From positions 1 to 38,960 of the forward strand of contig JANXYC010000255.1 of assembly GCA_025350305.1 (NCBI GenBank): a stretch of 38,960 nt of DNA, read 5' to 3'. Under the pieces are notes generated by a model. The model did not search any database. It saw only the letters and a list, made by a program, of their open reading frames with translations, and had not been told where the DNA came from. Position 1 is the first letter of the stretch. Every line of letters begins with the position of its first letter. Below, in pieces: positions 8,572-16,556 of this stretch. Origin of the DNA: Cyclobacteriaceae bacterium (GTDB lineage Bacteria; Bacteroidota; Bacteroidia; Cytophagales; Cyclobacteriaceae). Position numbers and translations under genes: made by a program.

Positions 8572-9461
8572 TTCACCAGGCTGTTTTTAATCGAAGCCAG
8601 AAATCTCTTACTCACCAGAATTAACGGATAAATCCGAAAGGCACGCATCCCCCATTTCCAAACTTCGGTACGTTGCTTTTGATCAGCAAAAGACATCATA
8701 AAAAACGTGTAACGTTCTGCCACAAAACGGTTGAACAATGGTCCATAGTTACGCATGACAACGGAATCCTGTTTAAGTTTCTCAATGAGTAATAAATCCC
8801 GCGTCACCACTTTTTCAGCGGTAATGTTACGAAGACTTCGCTGATCGTGATTGATAACAGAACTTGTAATTTCGTTGGAAAAATAAATTCTGAATCGGCT
8901 CACAATTCTTATCCAAAGTTCCCAATCCTCTGATGAGGCCAACGCCCGGTCTTCCACAAAGGTAAACTCTTTGACGATATCCTTCCGCAAGAAAACGCAG
9001 TTGCAGCTTAGCAGGTTGTCAAACAATAGCGCATCCTTAATCCCTTCATCAAAATTATTTACTTGCTTCAAGAGGGTGTCATCTTCAAGCTTGTAGTCAT
9101 AACCTAAATGAAAGAATTCTATTTCACCTGTGCGTGACAACAGTTTATTGGCTACATCCAAATGATTAGGATACATACGATCATCGGAATCAAAAAAATT
9201 AATGTACAAGCCTTTTGACCTGGCTGCTCCATAGTTGCGTGCAACTCCCCGTTCGGCATTTTCCTTTTTATGGTACTGGATCCGGGGATCCTTAAATTTT
9301 CTCACCACCTCCTCTGTATTGTCTTTACTTCCATCGTCAACAATGATAACTTCGTATTCCTCAAATTCCTGTTGTAAAATTGATTCAATGGTTTTGGCAA
9401 TAAGATGGCCTCGATTGTATGTGGGAACAACAATGGAAAATTGTGGAGAGTGCTCGGGCAT
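8568..9461 (-). CDS. Glycosyltransferase family 2
   Basis: A 297-residue GT-A glycosyltransferase. It begins with the family signature FSIVVPTYNRGHLIAKTIES (8-27), continues with IIVDDGSKDNT (39-49), and has the metal-binding FDSDD at 90-94. The GVARNYGAARSKG stretch (72-84) is also typical. It probably adds a sugar to the lipid-linked glycan at the cytoplasmic face; donor unknown. The ATG at 9461 overlaps the stop of the preceding family 4 gene by one base (TAATG), so the two are probably translationally coupled. The bases around the start contain a short direct repeat (CGGGCATTATCGGGCATT). Confidence 0.9.
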   Translation of the reverse strand: MPEHSPQFSIVVPTYNRGHLIAKTIESILQQEFEEYEVIIVDDGSKDNTEEVVRKFKDPRIQYHKKENAERGVARNYGAARSKGLYINFFDSDDRMYPNHLDVANKLLSRTGEIEFFHLGYDYKLEDDTLLKQVNNFDEGIKDALLFDNLLSCNCVFLRKDIVKEFTFVEDRALASSEDWELWIRIVSRFRIYFSNEITSSVINHDQRSLRNITAEKVVTRDLLLIEKLKQDSVVMRNYGPLFNRFVAERYTFFMMSFADQKQRTEVWKWGMRAFRIYPLILVSKRFLASIKNSLVK

Positions 9462-10570
9462 TATCGGGCATTGTTTAACGCATCATATTGCTCAATTACA
9501 TTTTCAATACTAAAAAGCTCCAGGACGGATTTTCTGAGATTCTCTCCCATATGGTTTAGTAATTCTTTATTGCTAAAATGCTGACTAATAATTTCAGTTG
9601 AGTCTTGTACGAACTTATCTGGCGCCACCAAAAAACCGTTTTTTGCATGCACAATATAATCATTAAAATCGCCTATGCCCTCACAGACGATCACAGGCAA
9701 TCTTGCCAGCCCCGCTTCCTTAACGGCCACGCAGCTTGAGTCCAGCAAGGATGGATGGACAAAGAAATCTGCAGCCATCATGAATTCCAATACATTGTCT
9801 ACGTAGCCAGGCATAAAAACCTTTTTCTGCAGACCCATATCCACGATGAGTGTCTGAAGTTCGTCAAACATTTCGCCCTTGCCCAACACCATTAACTTGA
9901 CATCCAGGCCCAAATCCATCAATTTTTGAACAAGCTGAATGGCCGCGTCTGGGCGCTTATACTCCGTTAGACGACAAGCCACCAGCAACACAATATCCGC
10001 TTGAAATTCCTTTCTGATGCTCCTTACTTTTTGTTCCTCCGGCTTGGGGTAAAGATCAAAGTTATACGCGAGGTTAATATGCATGATCTTTCTTCCCGGG
10101 ATGTGTTCCTTTTCAATCATATATCTCCGGGCATGATTTGAGACCACAATAATCTTTCTGGCCAGGCGGTAGGTGACTCGGTAGTACAAATCTTTGTCAA
10201 ATTTGTACAACTGCCCTTCGTTTATATGATGACGGCACAAGTAAGTTTTTCCCCGGATCAGATATTGGCCGATGGACGCTACAAAATTGGCCGGCTCCAA
10301 ATGACTATAAACAATATCAACATGGTGTTTCCAACAAAAGTGGGTGAAAAAAAAAAGATGGCGAAGATAATACCACCCTCCGCTTCGTTTTCCCGACAAA
10401 GCGTGGGCATACGCGCGCACGTTATTTTTCTGAAGGAAATCAATGACTTCGTGGCCTTCCTGTTGGCTCAGGAAAATAACACGGTGGCCTTGCTGATGAA
10501 AGGCGATCATCAACGATTCTGCATCTCGGGAATGTTGATTAAATGGTCCATAGAATAGAATGCATGCCAT
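9461..10570 (-). CDS. Glycosyltransferase family 4
   Basis: A GT-B glycosyltransferase. I choose ATG 10570 (369 residues, starting MACILFYGPFNQHSRDAE) over the upstream ATG at 10660. The longer form would overlap the FkbM gene by 83 bases, and its first 30 residues look unlike a glycosyltransferase. ATG 10570 sits 7 bases after the FkbM stop. The protein has ACRLTEYKRPDAAIQLV and VMVLGKGEMFDELQ in the donor domain, PGYVDNVLEFMMAADFFVHP, and SSCVAVKEAGLARLPVIVCE in the place of the E-x7-E region. This is typical of family 4. The substrate is unknown. Confidence 0.87.
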   Translation of the reverse strand: MACILFYGPFNQHSRDAESLMIAFHQQGHRVIFLSQQEGHEVIDFLQKNNVRAYAHALSGKRSGGWYYLRHLFFFTHFCWKHHVDIVYSHLEPANFVASIGQYLIRGKTYLCRHHINEGQLYKFDKDLYYRVTYRLARKIIVVSNHARRYMIEKEHIPGRKIMHINLAYNFDLYPKPEEQKVRSIRKEFQADIVLLVACRLTEYKRPDAAIQLVQKLMDLGLDVKLMVLGKGEMFDELQTLIVDMGLQKKVFMPGYVDNVLEFMMAADFFVHPSLLDSSCVAVKEAGLARLPVIVCEGIGDFNDYIVHAKNGFLVAPDKFVQDSTEIISQHFSNKELLNHMGENLRKSVLELFSIENVIEQYDALNNAR

Positions 10571-10577
10571 CGGAGGG

Positions 10578-11417
10578 TCATTTTTGATTGGTATTCCGCG
10601 CATAAATGTAGTCATCCACGACCCGATTTCCGGTATTCCGTGTCTGGATTTCAAATCCATGTTTCTCCAGAAAAGAAATTACTGTTTGCTTTGTCATATA
10701 AAATTCACCGTGCTGGTGGTAGTTATGCCGGAAATCATGGCAGGAAATACAGATATTCCTAATGATTTTGATGGCATGATTCATGCCTTCGATAAGGTAT
10801 TGCTCTGCACCTTCAATATTTGATTTGAGAAGGTCTATTCGGGTAATGTTGTATTCCTTCACCAGGGTGTCTAAAGTCTTTGCCTCAACCTGACTAGCTC
10901 CTTTTCTATTTGCCATAGGATGAATGGTGTTAATGAGGTAGTTCTCTTCATCGTCTTCAATGATTACATTCCCATCCTCCTTATAAATAGCGAGATGGTG
11001 AGTCACAACCCACGTAAACTTGTTCTGCTCGCACATGTATTGCAAGCCGGCATGCGTTGAGGGATTGGCTTCAAGTGCATGAACGGATCCCTTCTTCCCC
11101 ACCAGCAAAGCATAAATCACGGTTTCTTCTCCCAAGCCGGCGCCTATATCCACCACACAATCTCCTGGCTGCGGCGTATAATAGTAACCATAGGTAGCCT
11201 GAAGGGCATCTTTAAGGTAGTCAAAACTATAAGCCCAGCCCGGGCCGAGGCTCATGTAAACGATTCCTTTCACCTTATATTCGTAGGCACGAAATGCCGG
11301 ATGGTAGGTTGATCGTACATATCCAAATCCCTTTAACCGGTAGGCCACCCGGCTCATGAAGCTCAGCAGCTTCCGGAAGCCCATCCGATGAAGGTAATTG
11401 AGCACCTGTATAGTCAC
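10578..11417 (-). CDS. FkbM family methyltransferase
   Basis: A 279-residue SAM-dependent methyltransferase of the FkbM type. Motif I is VVDIGAGLGEETVIYAL (about 88-104), followed by VHALEANPSTHAGLQ with the acidic residue that binds the SAM ribose. The C-terminal half has the FkbM pattern 'TLDTLVKEYNITRIDLLKSN' and 'IEGAEQYLIEGM'. Members O-methylate sugars or carboxyl groups on polyketides, glycolipids and surface glycans. It probably methylates a sugar of the exported glycan. The frame opens with GTG at 11417, 3 bases after the upstream stop; an ATG at 11384 is an alternative start 11 codons later. Confidence 0.85.
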   Translation of the reverse strand: MTIQVLNYLHRMGFRKLLSFMSRVAYRLKGFGYVRSTYHPAFRAYEYKVKGIVYMSLGPGWAYSFDYLKDALQATYGYYYTPQPGDCVVDIGAGLGEETVIYALLVGKKGSVHALEANPSTHAGLQYMCEQNKFTWVVTHHLAIYKEDGNVIIEDDEENYLINTIHPMANRKGASQVEAKTLDTLVKEYNITRIDLLKSNIEGAEQYLIEGMNHAIKIIRNICISCHDFRHNYHQHGEFYMTKQTVISFLEKHGFEIQTRNTGNRVVDDYIYARNTNQK

Positions 11418-11420
11418 GAT

Positions 11421-12374
11421 TCAGATTTTACGATTGCTCCGGCCCAAGACCCCACGAACGGATTGCAAGAAATTGTGGTAAATGCTTTTCATGAGCAGTT
11501 GATGGTTTATCCGGAATAATTTTTTGTATAAAGTGAACTTGGCTTTGTCCCAATACCGGAATAATGAGCTGCGGGTATTTGAATAAAATCCATCATAAAA
11601 TTTTTTCTTGTTGGTTATTCTGAGATTTCTATACGCCCAGTCAAACACCAAAAACTGCTCATAGTAATAATACATCCATTGATCGATCTGCTTGACATTA
11701 AACGGATCACGGAAATAATTCAATCCTTCCTTTACATACACTACGTCTGAATGGGCTAATACTTTAACAAAAGTATACTTGTCACCGATATATCGTAGCG
11801 GGATATCAAAGGGGTTCACCTCTCTTACTATCTTAGTGTTGAACAATACGGCACTTGTATTGTTAATCGTACCGCCCGGCAAGAGATAATTCTCGATTTC
11901 GTGCATTCCATTATTGACATAATTCTCACTCCAACGGTTTGTGTTGAATTTTTTATTCTTGATGGTGGCAAAGGTTTCGTGTGACACAACACTGTCGGTT
12001 ACAATCCTGGAATCGCAGTACAACAAACCAACATTATTCCGGTTATCAAGGGCAGAGATCAATATTTCCAAAAACCGTTCATCGGCGTAGTCATCACTTT
12101 CAGCCAGCCAAATCCATTCTCCCTGAGCAAGGCCGATACCCCGTTGCCACTGCTTAAAAGGTGTGCCCGAATTATTTTCGTTAAAAACAACTTCTCTGAC
12201 AAAAGGATTGCCGGTATATTCACTGATCACTTCACGGCTTGTATCGGAAGAGCAATCATCCAGTATTATTATTTCAAAATTTTTGTAAGTCTGATGGAGG
12301 ACACTGTCTATTCGCTGGCGCAGATATCTGCCGTGATTATAATTGGGTATAATGACCGAAACTTTTGGCGTCAT
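11421..12374 (-). CDS. Glycosyltransferase family 2
   Basis: A GT-A glycosyltransferase. I choose the ATG at 12374 (317 residues, MTPKVSVIIPNYNHGRYL) rather than 12413, because the longer frame overlaps the upstream methyltransferase end and the 13 added residues are not family-like. Motifs are PNYNHGRYLRQRIDSVL (10-26), ILDDCSSDTS (37-46) and the metal-binding ESDD at 92-95. A C-terminal region of about 200 residues with many aromatic and basic residues is typical of rhamnosyl- or similar transferases, but the donor cannot be assigned. Confidence 0.88.
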   Translation of the reverse strand: MTPKVSVIIPNYNHGRYLRQRIDSVLHQTYKNFEIIILDDCSSDTSREVISEYTGNPFVREVVFNENNSGTPFKQWQRGIGLAQGEWIWLAESDDYADERFLEILISALDNRNNVGLLYCDSRIVTDSVVSHETFATIKNKKFNTNRWSENYVNNGMHEIENYLLPGGTINNTSAVLFNTKIVREVNPFDIPLRYIGDKYTFVKVLAHSDVVYVKEGLNYFRDPFNVKQIDQWMYYYYEQFLVFDWAYRNLRITNKKKFYDGFYSNTRSSLFRYWDKAKFTLYKKLFRINHQLLMKSIYHNFLQSVRGVLGRSNRKI

Positions 12375-12385
12375 CAAATTATCAC

Positions 12386-13021
12386 TTAAATGACAATTCC
12401 CAAACCATTGCACTTTCTGTAATTATAGAATTTCTTTTTGGTTTTCATGGCGATAGCCGACACAGCCTTTTTAACAGCGGGAAAACTTTGGGTATCATGA
12501 AAAATCGTACACGCGGAATGTTCCGCACTCCACAGGCCACACGCATAGGTATCCTCGTATGTATGAATAATATCAACGTGAATCAAATCAAACGCTTGCT
12601 CCCTTGATCTGATAAAGTCTTTATAGTCCGATCGGATCAGCTCAATGTTTCCGAAGTTCTTCAGGTTATCTTTGGTCTCCTCATAAATGTCTCCATGATG
12701 TCCTGCGTGTGTATCTCCCGTAAAACTATCTACACCTGTGACTTTGCTGAAATAATTAGCCAGCGCGGCCGTCGAATATCCAAACTCAACCCCAAATTCC
12801 AACGCAGTATTTGCATTGATTTTTGAAAACTCGATGATATCTAATATGATTTTTTCCAACCCTACCCACGCTTTTGATCGAGGGTGAACCAGCCTTTCCG
12901 GCACAACTATTTTTTGAGGCAAATAATTAATCTCGCCATACCTGATTTCATCAAGAACTTCTTTTGCTTTGACAATAAGGCCCGTATTCAGCATATTTTC
13001 AAAAATATATTGTCCAATCAA
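12386..13021 (-). CDS. Class I SAM-dependent methyltransferase (Methyltransf_24 type)
   Basis: A protein of up to 211 residues. Motif I is ALEFGVEFGYSTAALANYF (about 74-92), followed by VTGVDSFTGD with the ribose-binding aspartate, IELIRSDYKDF, and FDLIHVDIIHTYEDTYACGL, where the family metal-binding aspartate/histidine lies. The TIFHDTQSFPAVKKAV segment is also typical. The longest frame opens with TTG at 13021; the first ATG is at 12994 and gives 202 residues. The stop of the upstream gene is in the same frame a few codons earlier. It probably methylates a sugar hydroxyl in the glycan. Confidence 0.75.
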   Translation of the reverse strand: MIGQYIFENMLNTGLIVKAKEVLDEIRYGEINYLPQKIVVPERLVHPRSKAWVGLEKIILDIIEFSKINANTALEFGVEFGYSTAALANYFSKVTGVDSFTGDTHAGHHGDIYEETKDNLKNFGNIELIRSDYKDFIRSREQAFDLIHVDIIHTYEDTYACGLWSAEHSACTIFHDTQSFPAVKKAVSAIAMKTKKKFYNYRKCNGLGIVI

Positions 13022-13042
13022 TTTTACTCCAAGGTACTGCCC

Positions 13043-13837
13043 TTAATACACGGTTCTGTTGCCTAAAAACTGCTGCCCCATGCTGGAAGAGTTGTTGCAC
13101 GTTTGCATATAGTAGTTTTCCTCATCAGATAAATTTCTGGAATCTACATACCAGGGTAAGTGTCTGATCAAATAGGGAAACCCCGTCCGGCAGGCCGACA
13201 AGGTGTAACTTTCGCCATGTTCCAATTTTGACAAAGGTCTGTAAAGGGCGAACGTGGTGTCGATCGGGGCGTCGTAAAGGTTTGCCATCACCTCTTTCTC
13301 CCAATAGTGTTTTTCATACTCAACCACTTTAGTCTTTAATGAAAACGAATCGGGCAAATCATCAATTTTTATTCCAAAACCAATTTTCTCTAACCGATAA
13401 TTTCTGTCTAATATGAATTTGAAATATTCAATAAAATTTTTTGGGCATTCTTGCACAGGCACCACATCAGAATCGGTATACACAAAATAGTTCCATTTAT
13501 ATTGATCATAAAGGCCGGATTTCCAAAAGGCCAGATGCCCGACATTTTTTTTCTGACGTATTACTTTGTATTTACTAGTCTCATAAAATTTCAATAATGG
13601 TGGATAAGAAGAATTATTATCCAGGATGACAATATTGGTGAAGCCGCAATTTTCGAGAAATCCTATTAGCTGAAGGGGAAACGTTAGTCTGTTAAAATTA
13701 TTGATGACTATGGGTATTTCGTACAAGGAAAGAAACTTTAGTCTGTATCCCACATTCAGCAACCGGGCGTAAATGATTTTCAGAACTCTCAGTCCGAATT
13801 TTAAGTTCTCATATTTATTTCGTAAAACTTCTCTCAT
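13043..13837 (-). CDS. GT-A glycosyltransferase (family 2-like)
   Basis: A 264-residue protein from the ATG at 13837; a TTG two codons earlier is possible. The core shows IPIVINNFNRLTFPLQLIGF, a divergent version of the family 2 N-terminal strand. It is followed by IVILDNNSSYPPLLKFY and VIRQKKNVGHLAFWKSG, and then the metal-binding YTDSDVVP. This type lacks the usual C-terminal extension and is common in Bacteroidota and cyanobacterial glycan clusters. It probably transfers a sugar in the cytoplasm; the substrate is unknown. A small ORF ends 12 bases upstream. Confidence 0.78.
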   Translation of the reverse strand: MREVLRNKYENLKFGLRVLKIIYARLLNVGYRLKFLSLYEIPIVINNFNRLTFPLQLIGFLENCGFTNIVILDNNSSYPPLLKFYETSKYKVIRQKKNVGHLAFWKSGLYDQYKWNYFVYTDSDVVPVQECPKNFIEYFKFILDRNYRLEKIGFGIKIDDLPDSFSLKTKVVEYEKHYWEKEVMANLYDAPIDTTFALYRPLSKLEHGESYTLSACRTGFPYLIRHLPWYVDSRNLSDEENYYMQTCNNSSSMGQQFLGNRTVY

Positions 13838-13849
13838 AACCAAGACCTC

Positions 13850-14020
13850 CTACAGATGGCACCTGTCTTTTGGAGGCATCTTCCTGACTTGAGCAATAAC
13901 TTGCTCAACATACTCGTATCGAACTTGTGCTCTTCGTTGAATTTCCCCGGGATCCATTCCTGCCAGGAGGGAGGACTTACCAGGAAAGTATGATGGATGT
14001 AGAAAAGGACTTTCATTCAT
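13850..14020 (-). CDS. Possible small protein (56 residues) in the glycan operon
   Basis: A 56-codon ORF from the ATG at 14020 to the TAG at 13850 sits between two glycosyltransferase genes. The product is soluble and highly charged, with a predicted amphipathic helix (GEIQRRAQVRYEYVEQVIAQ). A second ATG four bases further on (14016) opens a competing 60-codon frame ending at 13834, so the reading frame is uncertain. A TACTTTTG promoter-like box lies 15 bases upstream, which suggests a transcript begins here. I do not recognise either product. It may be a real small gene, a leader, or the tail of a decayed gene. Confidence 0.3.
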   Translation of the reverse strand: MNESPFLHPSYFPGKSSLLAGMDPGEIQRRAQVRYEYVEQVIAQVRKMPPKDRCHL

Positions 14021-14034
14021 AACGAATTTACTCG

Positions 14035-14042
14035 CAAAAGTA
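14035..14042 (-). promoter_or_regulatory. Internal -7 box (TACTTTTG) in the glycan operon
   Basis: On the minus strand TACTTTTG followed by CG matches TAnnTTTG exactly. It lies in the 49 bases between a family 2 glycosyltransferase stop (14070) and the small ORF at 14020. It could drive the distal half of the operon separately from wzm/wzt. No clear -33 element is seen. Confidence 0.4.
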
Positions 14043-14069
14043 AGTAAATATCGAAGTTATTCTCTCACA

Positions 14070-15062
14070 TTATTCCTTGAGTCTTAATATCTCTTTGTAT
14101 CGAAGCCTGTATTTTCCACATTGATTGAGGATACCAATCATGCTATAAAATGAAAAAGCGAGATTCATTCTTCGTTCAAAGGAAGGATTCATGACATTTA
14201 AAAACCTTATCGATGAATTGCAAAGAAGGATCAATTGATAAATGATATCCTTTAGCCAAACGAACCTCGTTACTTCTTTTCCTATCAGTACATAATCGTA
14301 GATAATCAAGTTGCTCTTACTGTAAGCCAGCGATTCATTTATCCTAAACAAGTATTTTTCCGACAACCGGTCTGAAGACAGATAGTGATGAAATTTGAGC
14401 TTTTCAGAGAACCATAATTTGAAGCCAGCTAACCGAATGGCATAGCAAAGTTCCGTATCTCCACCTGAGGAAAGGTTTGTGGCTAATCTATCGGGCAGTG
14501 ACGGTTCAAACTTTTTTGAAGATAGTTTCATTAAAGCTTCGCGCCTGATCACCAACCCCGCTCCATAAAGGGAAGAAAAAACTTCGGACAATGCACCCTC
14601 GGCCTTACCTTGTGGATAGCAGGCAAAGCAAAACTTATATTTTTCAAACCAATCAGGAAGAGTACCATCACTAACAGCTATACCGGTCCCTCCCATGGCT
14701 CCAATTTGAGGATTACTGTTTAGGATGGAATATGCATCCAGCAAATAATTGCTTTGCAGCCAGTTATCATCATCGCAAAATATGATTGTGTTATAGCGGG
14801 ATATCGCTATTCCTTTTGTCCTTGCAAAGGATAGCCCCTGCATGGGCTGATTCACAATTTTCAATTTAATATCAGATCGGCCCAATTCGCGCCACAATTT
14901 TGAAGCCAATTCCCGAGTATTGTCCGTGGAAGCATTGTCTACCAAAACAATCTCCCATGCAAGGTCCCCCGGCGTTTTTTGAAGAGAAAGGTGACGTAAC
15001 GTCTCATAAATCCGGGAGGCGCTATTGTAGCAGCAAATAATAATGGATATTCCCGCTCCCAT
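14070..15062 (-). CDS. Glycosyltransferase family 2
   Basis: A 330-residue GT-A glycosyltransferase. Motifs are ISIIICCYNSASRIYETLRHL (5-25, the family start), IVLVDNASTDNTRELA (38-53), LSFARTKGIAISRY (77-90) and the metal-binding CDDDN at 96-100. The GGDTELCYAIRLAGFKLWFS segment near residue 195 corresponds to the ED-box region of the family. The C-terminal 100 residues are hydrophobic and basic, suggesting membrane association. The ATG lies one base after the stop of the upstream methyltransferase. Confidence 0.9.
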   Translation of the reverse strand: MGAGISIIICCYNSASRIYETLRHLSLQKTPGDLAWEIVLVDNASTDNTRELASKLWRELGRSDIKLKIVNQPMQGLSFARTKGIAISRYNTIIFCDDDNWLQSNYLLDAYSILNSNPQIGAMGGTGIAVSDGTLPDWFEKYKFCFACYPQGKAEGALSEVFSSLYGAGLVIRREALMKLSSKKFEPSLPDRLATNLSSGGDTELCYAIRLAGFKLWFSEKLKFHHYLSSDRLSEKYLFRINESLAYSKSNLIIYDYVLIGKEVTRFVWLKDIIYQLILLCNSSIRFLNVMNPSFERRMNLAFSFYSMIGILNQCGKYRLRYKEILRLKE

Positions 15063-15063
15063 G

Positions 15064-15801
15064 CTATGCTACACCAACCAATGTTTTAATCTTAAAAGCG
15101 AGGGCCTTCATAAAAATCCTGGCGCTTATTCGCAACCCTTGCTTTCCATCTCTTAAACCTTCGATGTATTGAAGATGGTGGGTGATGTTCCGATAATAAA
15201 GCTCAGGATGAACCAAAGCCATTATAGTGTTTGAATCTTGTTTTGGTTTTTCTTTGCTTACCAGGAAGATATTTTGCTTGTACCACCATTCCACATCTTC
15301 GTTGGCCCAAATAACCGGACGGATGCAATCGTAAAAAAAGAAACCGTGCGGCTCAAATTTCTTTTGCCAATACGCCGGCCATTGTTCATTAATATGATTC
15401 TGTCCACCCTGGTAAGGGATCGCGGCTGAAAAGAGAATGGTGTCAGAATGCTTTACCAAGGAACTTACCAATGTATCCGCACTGGTTTCAGGCAAATGCT
15501 CTGCAACCTCCAAACAAATCAAAAGATCGAATTTTCTGTTCAGGTCAAAAGGTTTTGAAAGATCTTTTGACAGAACTTTGCTGGAGGAAATGCGAAGTTG
15601 ATTCGGAGAAAAGGATTCCCCCTCGATGCCAAGGTAATCATCAATACCATTTTGTTCAAATACGGCAAGCCAGGTACCTGTGCCGCAACCCACATCGAGT
15701 ACATTATTCGGCTTGATTGATTTTATTAAAAAGGGAACTATCTGTCGGGGCGCCTTCAGATTATGTATCTGTTCCGAATGAACATAATTGATTAAAGCCA
15801 T
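15064..15801 (-). CDS. Class I SAM-dependent methyltransferase
   Basis: A 245-residue methyltransferase. Motif I is VLDVGCGTGTWLAVFEQNG (about 34-52), followed by YLGIEGE with the ribose-binding glutamate, DLLICLEVAEHLPE (motif II/post-II) and ILFSAAIPYQGGQNHINEQW, a stretch common to cluster-borne sugar or glycosyl methyltransferases. The C-terminus contains no membrane segment. It lies between the TylF-type methyltransferase gene and a family 2 glycosyltransferase gene. It probably methylates a sugar or modifies a glycan end; the exact substrate is unknown. Confidence 0.85.
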   Translation of the reverse strand: MALINYVHSEQIHNLKAPRQIVPFLIKSIKPNNVLDVGCGTGTWLAVFEQNGIDDYLGIEGESFSPNQLRISSSKVLSKDLSKPFDLNRKFDLLICLEVAEHLPETSADTLVSSLVKHSDTILFSAAIPYQGGQNHINEQWPAYWQKKFEPHGFFFYDCIRPVIWANEDVEWWYKQNIFLVSKEKPKQDSNTIMALVHPELYYRNITHHLQYIEGLRDGKQGLRISARIFMKALAFKIKTLVGVA

Positions 15802-15848
15802 AAGAATTTATTTCAGATGATTCCAAAACAGAAAAATTATGAAATGAA

Positions 15849-16556
15849 TTAGGTTTGCTTGTCCCTTTTCACAATGTAGGTAACCGTACTTGCTGCTTCA
15901 TGAATTCTGCTGGCAGAGCGGATATCGGAGAGGTACGTGTGGACGGCCCTTGAACACCCGGTCCATTGAGGATAGTCATCTATTATAATCAATCCATTCT
16001 CTATGACCAAAGGGTACAAATATTTTAGCGAAACCATAATTGAATCATACCAATCACCATCCAGCCTTAAAATGGAGAGCTTGTTAGGGTGAAACGCAGG
16101 CAATGTATCCGTGAACCACCCTGGATATACTTCATAATTTTGGTGGTTCGCCAATGCCATGGCTTCCAGCGCAAACTTCCTCTCCGCAGAACAGTTTTCA
16201 AAATAAGTCGGCGCGTTTTTGTCCTGCTGCCATTTTAAAGCAGCCTCACCGTCAATTTCCTGAGCCGGCGGCAACCCTTCAAAGCTATCAAATAAATGAA
16301 TTTTTTTTTCCTTTCCGATGATCTCCGCTATGGCAGCACTCATACCTCCTTTCCAAACGCCACATTCGGCGAAATCGCCCTCTATTTTTTTGAACTGATC
16401 ACATAATTCGAGATTGACCCTGAAACTATTCGGATCCATCATCGTGTAGTTTTTGTACTTGTGAAAAAGGTCCATGAAGAATTTCCCTCTCTTGTCGCCA
16501 TGCCTTCTCAGGTCAAAGCCTGCCTGTCGAAAAACTTTTTTAATGATTTTTTTCAT
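15849..16556 (-). CDS. TylF/MycF family macrocin-type O-methyltransferase
   Basis: A 235-residue methyltransferase of the TylF/MycF type, a SAM- and metal-dependent sugar O-methyltransferase family first known from macrolide synthesis. Signatures are FAECGVWKGGMSAAIAEII (motif I, about 78-96), IHLFDSFEGLPPAQEIDGE, YPGWFTDTLP, and SILRLDGDWYDSIMVSLKYL with the metal-binding LDGDWY, then IIDDYPQW. Its ATG overlaps the Wzt stop (ATGA), so it is tightly coupled to the exporter. By analogy with O-antigen systems in which chain length is set by terminal methylation recognised by Wzt, it is a candidate chain-capping enzyme. That role is inference. Confidence 0.85.
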   Translation of the reverse strand: MKKIIKKVFRQAGFDLRRHGDKRGKFFMDLFHKYKNYTMMDPNSFRVNLELCDQFKKIEGDFAECGVWKGGMSAAIAEIIGKEKKIHLFDSFEGLPPAQEIDGEAALKWQQDKNAPTYFENCSAERKFALEAMALANHQNYEVYPGWFTDTLPAFHPNKLSILRLDGDWYDSIMVSLKYLYPLVIENGLIIIDDYPQWTGCSRAVHTYLSDIRSASRIHEAASTVTYIVKRDKQT

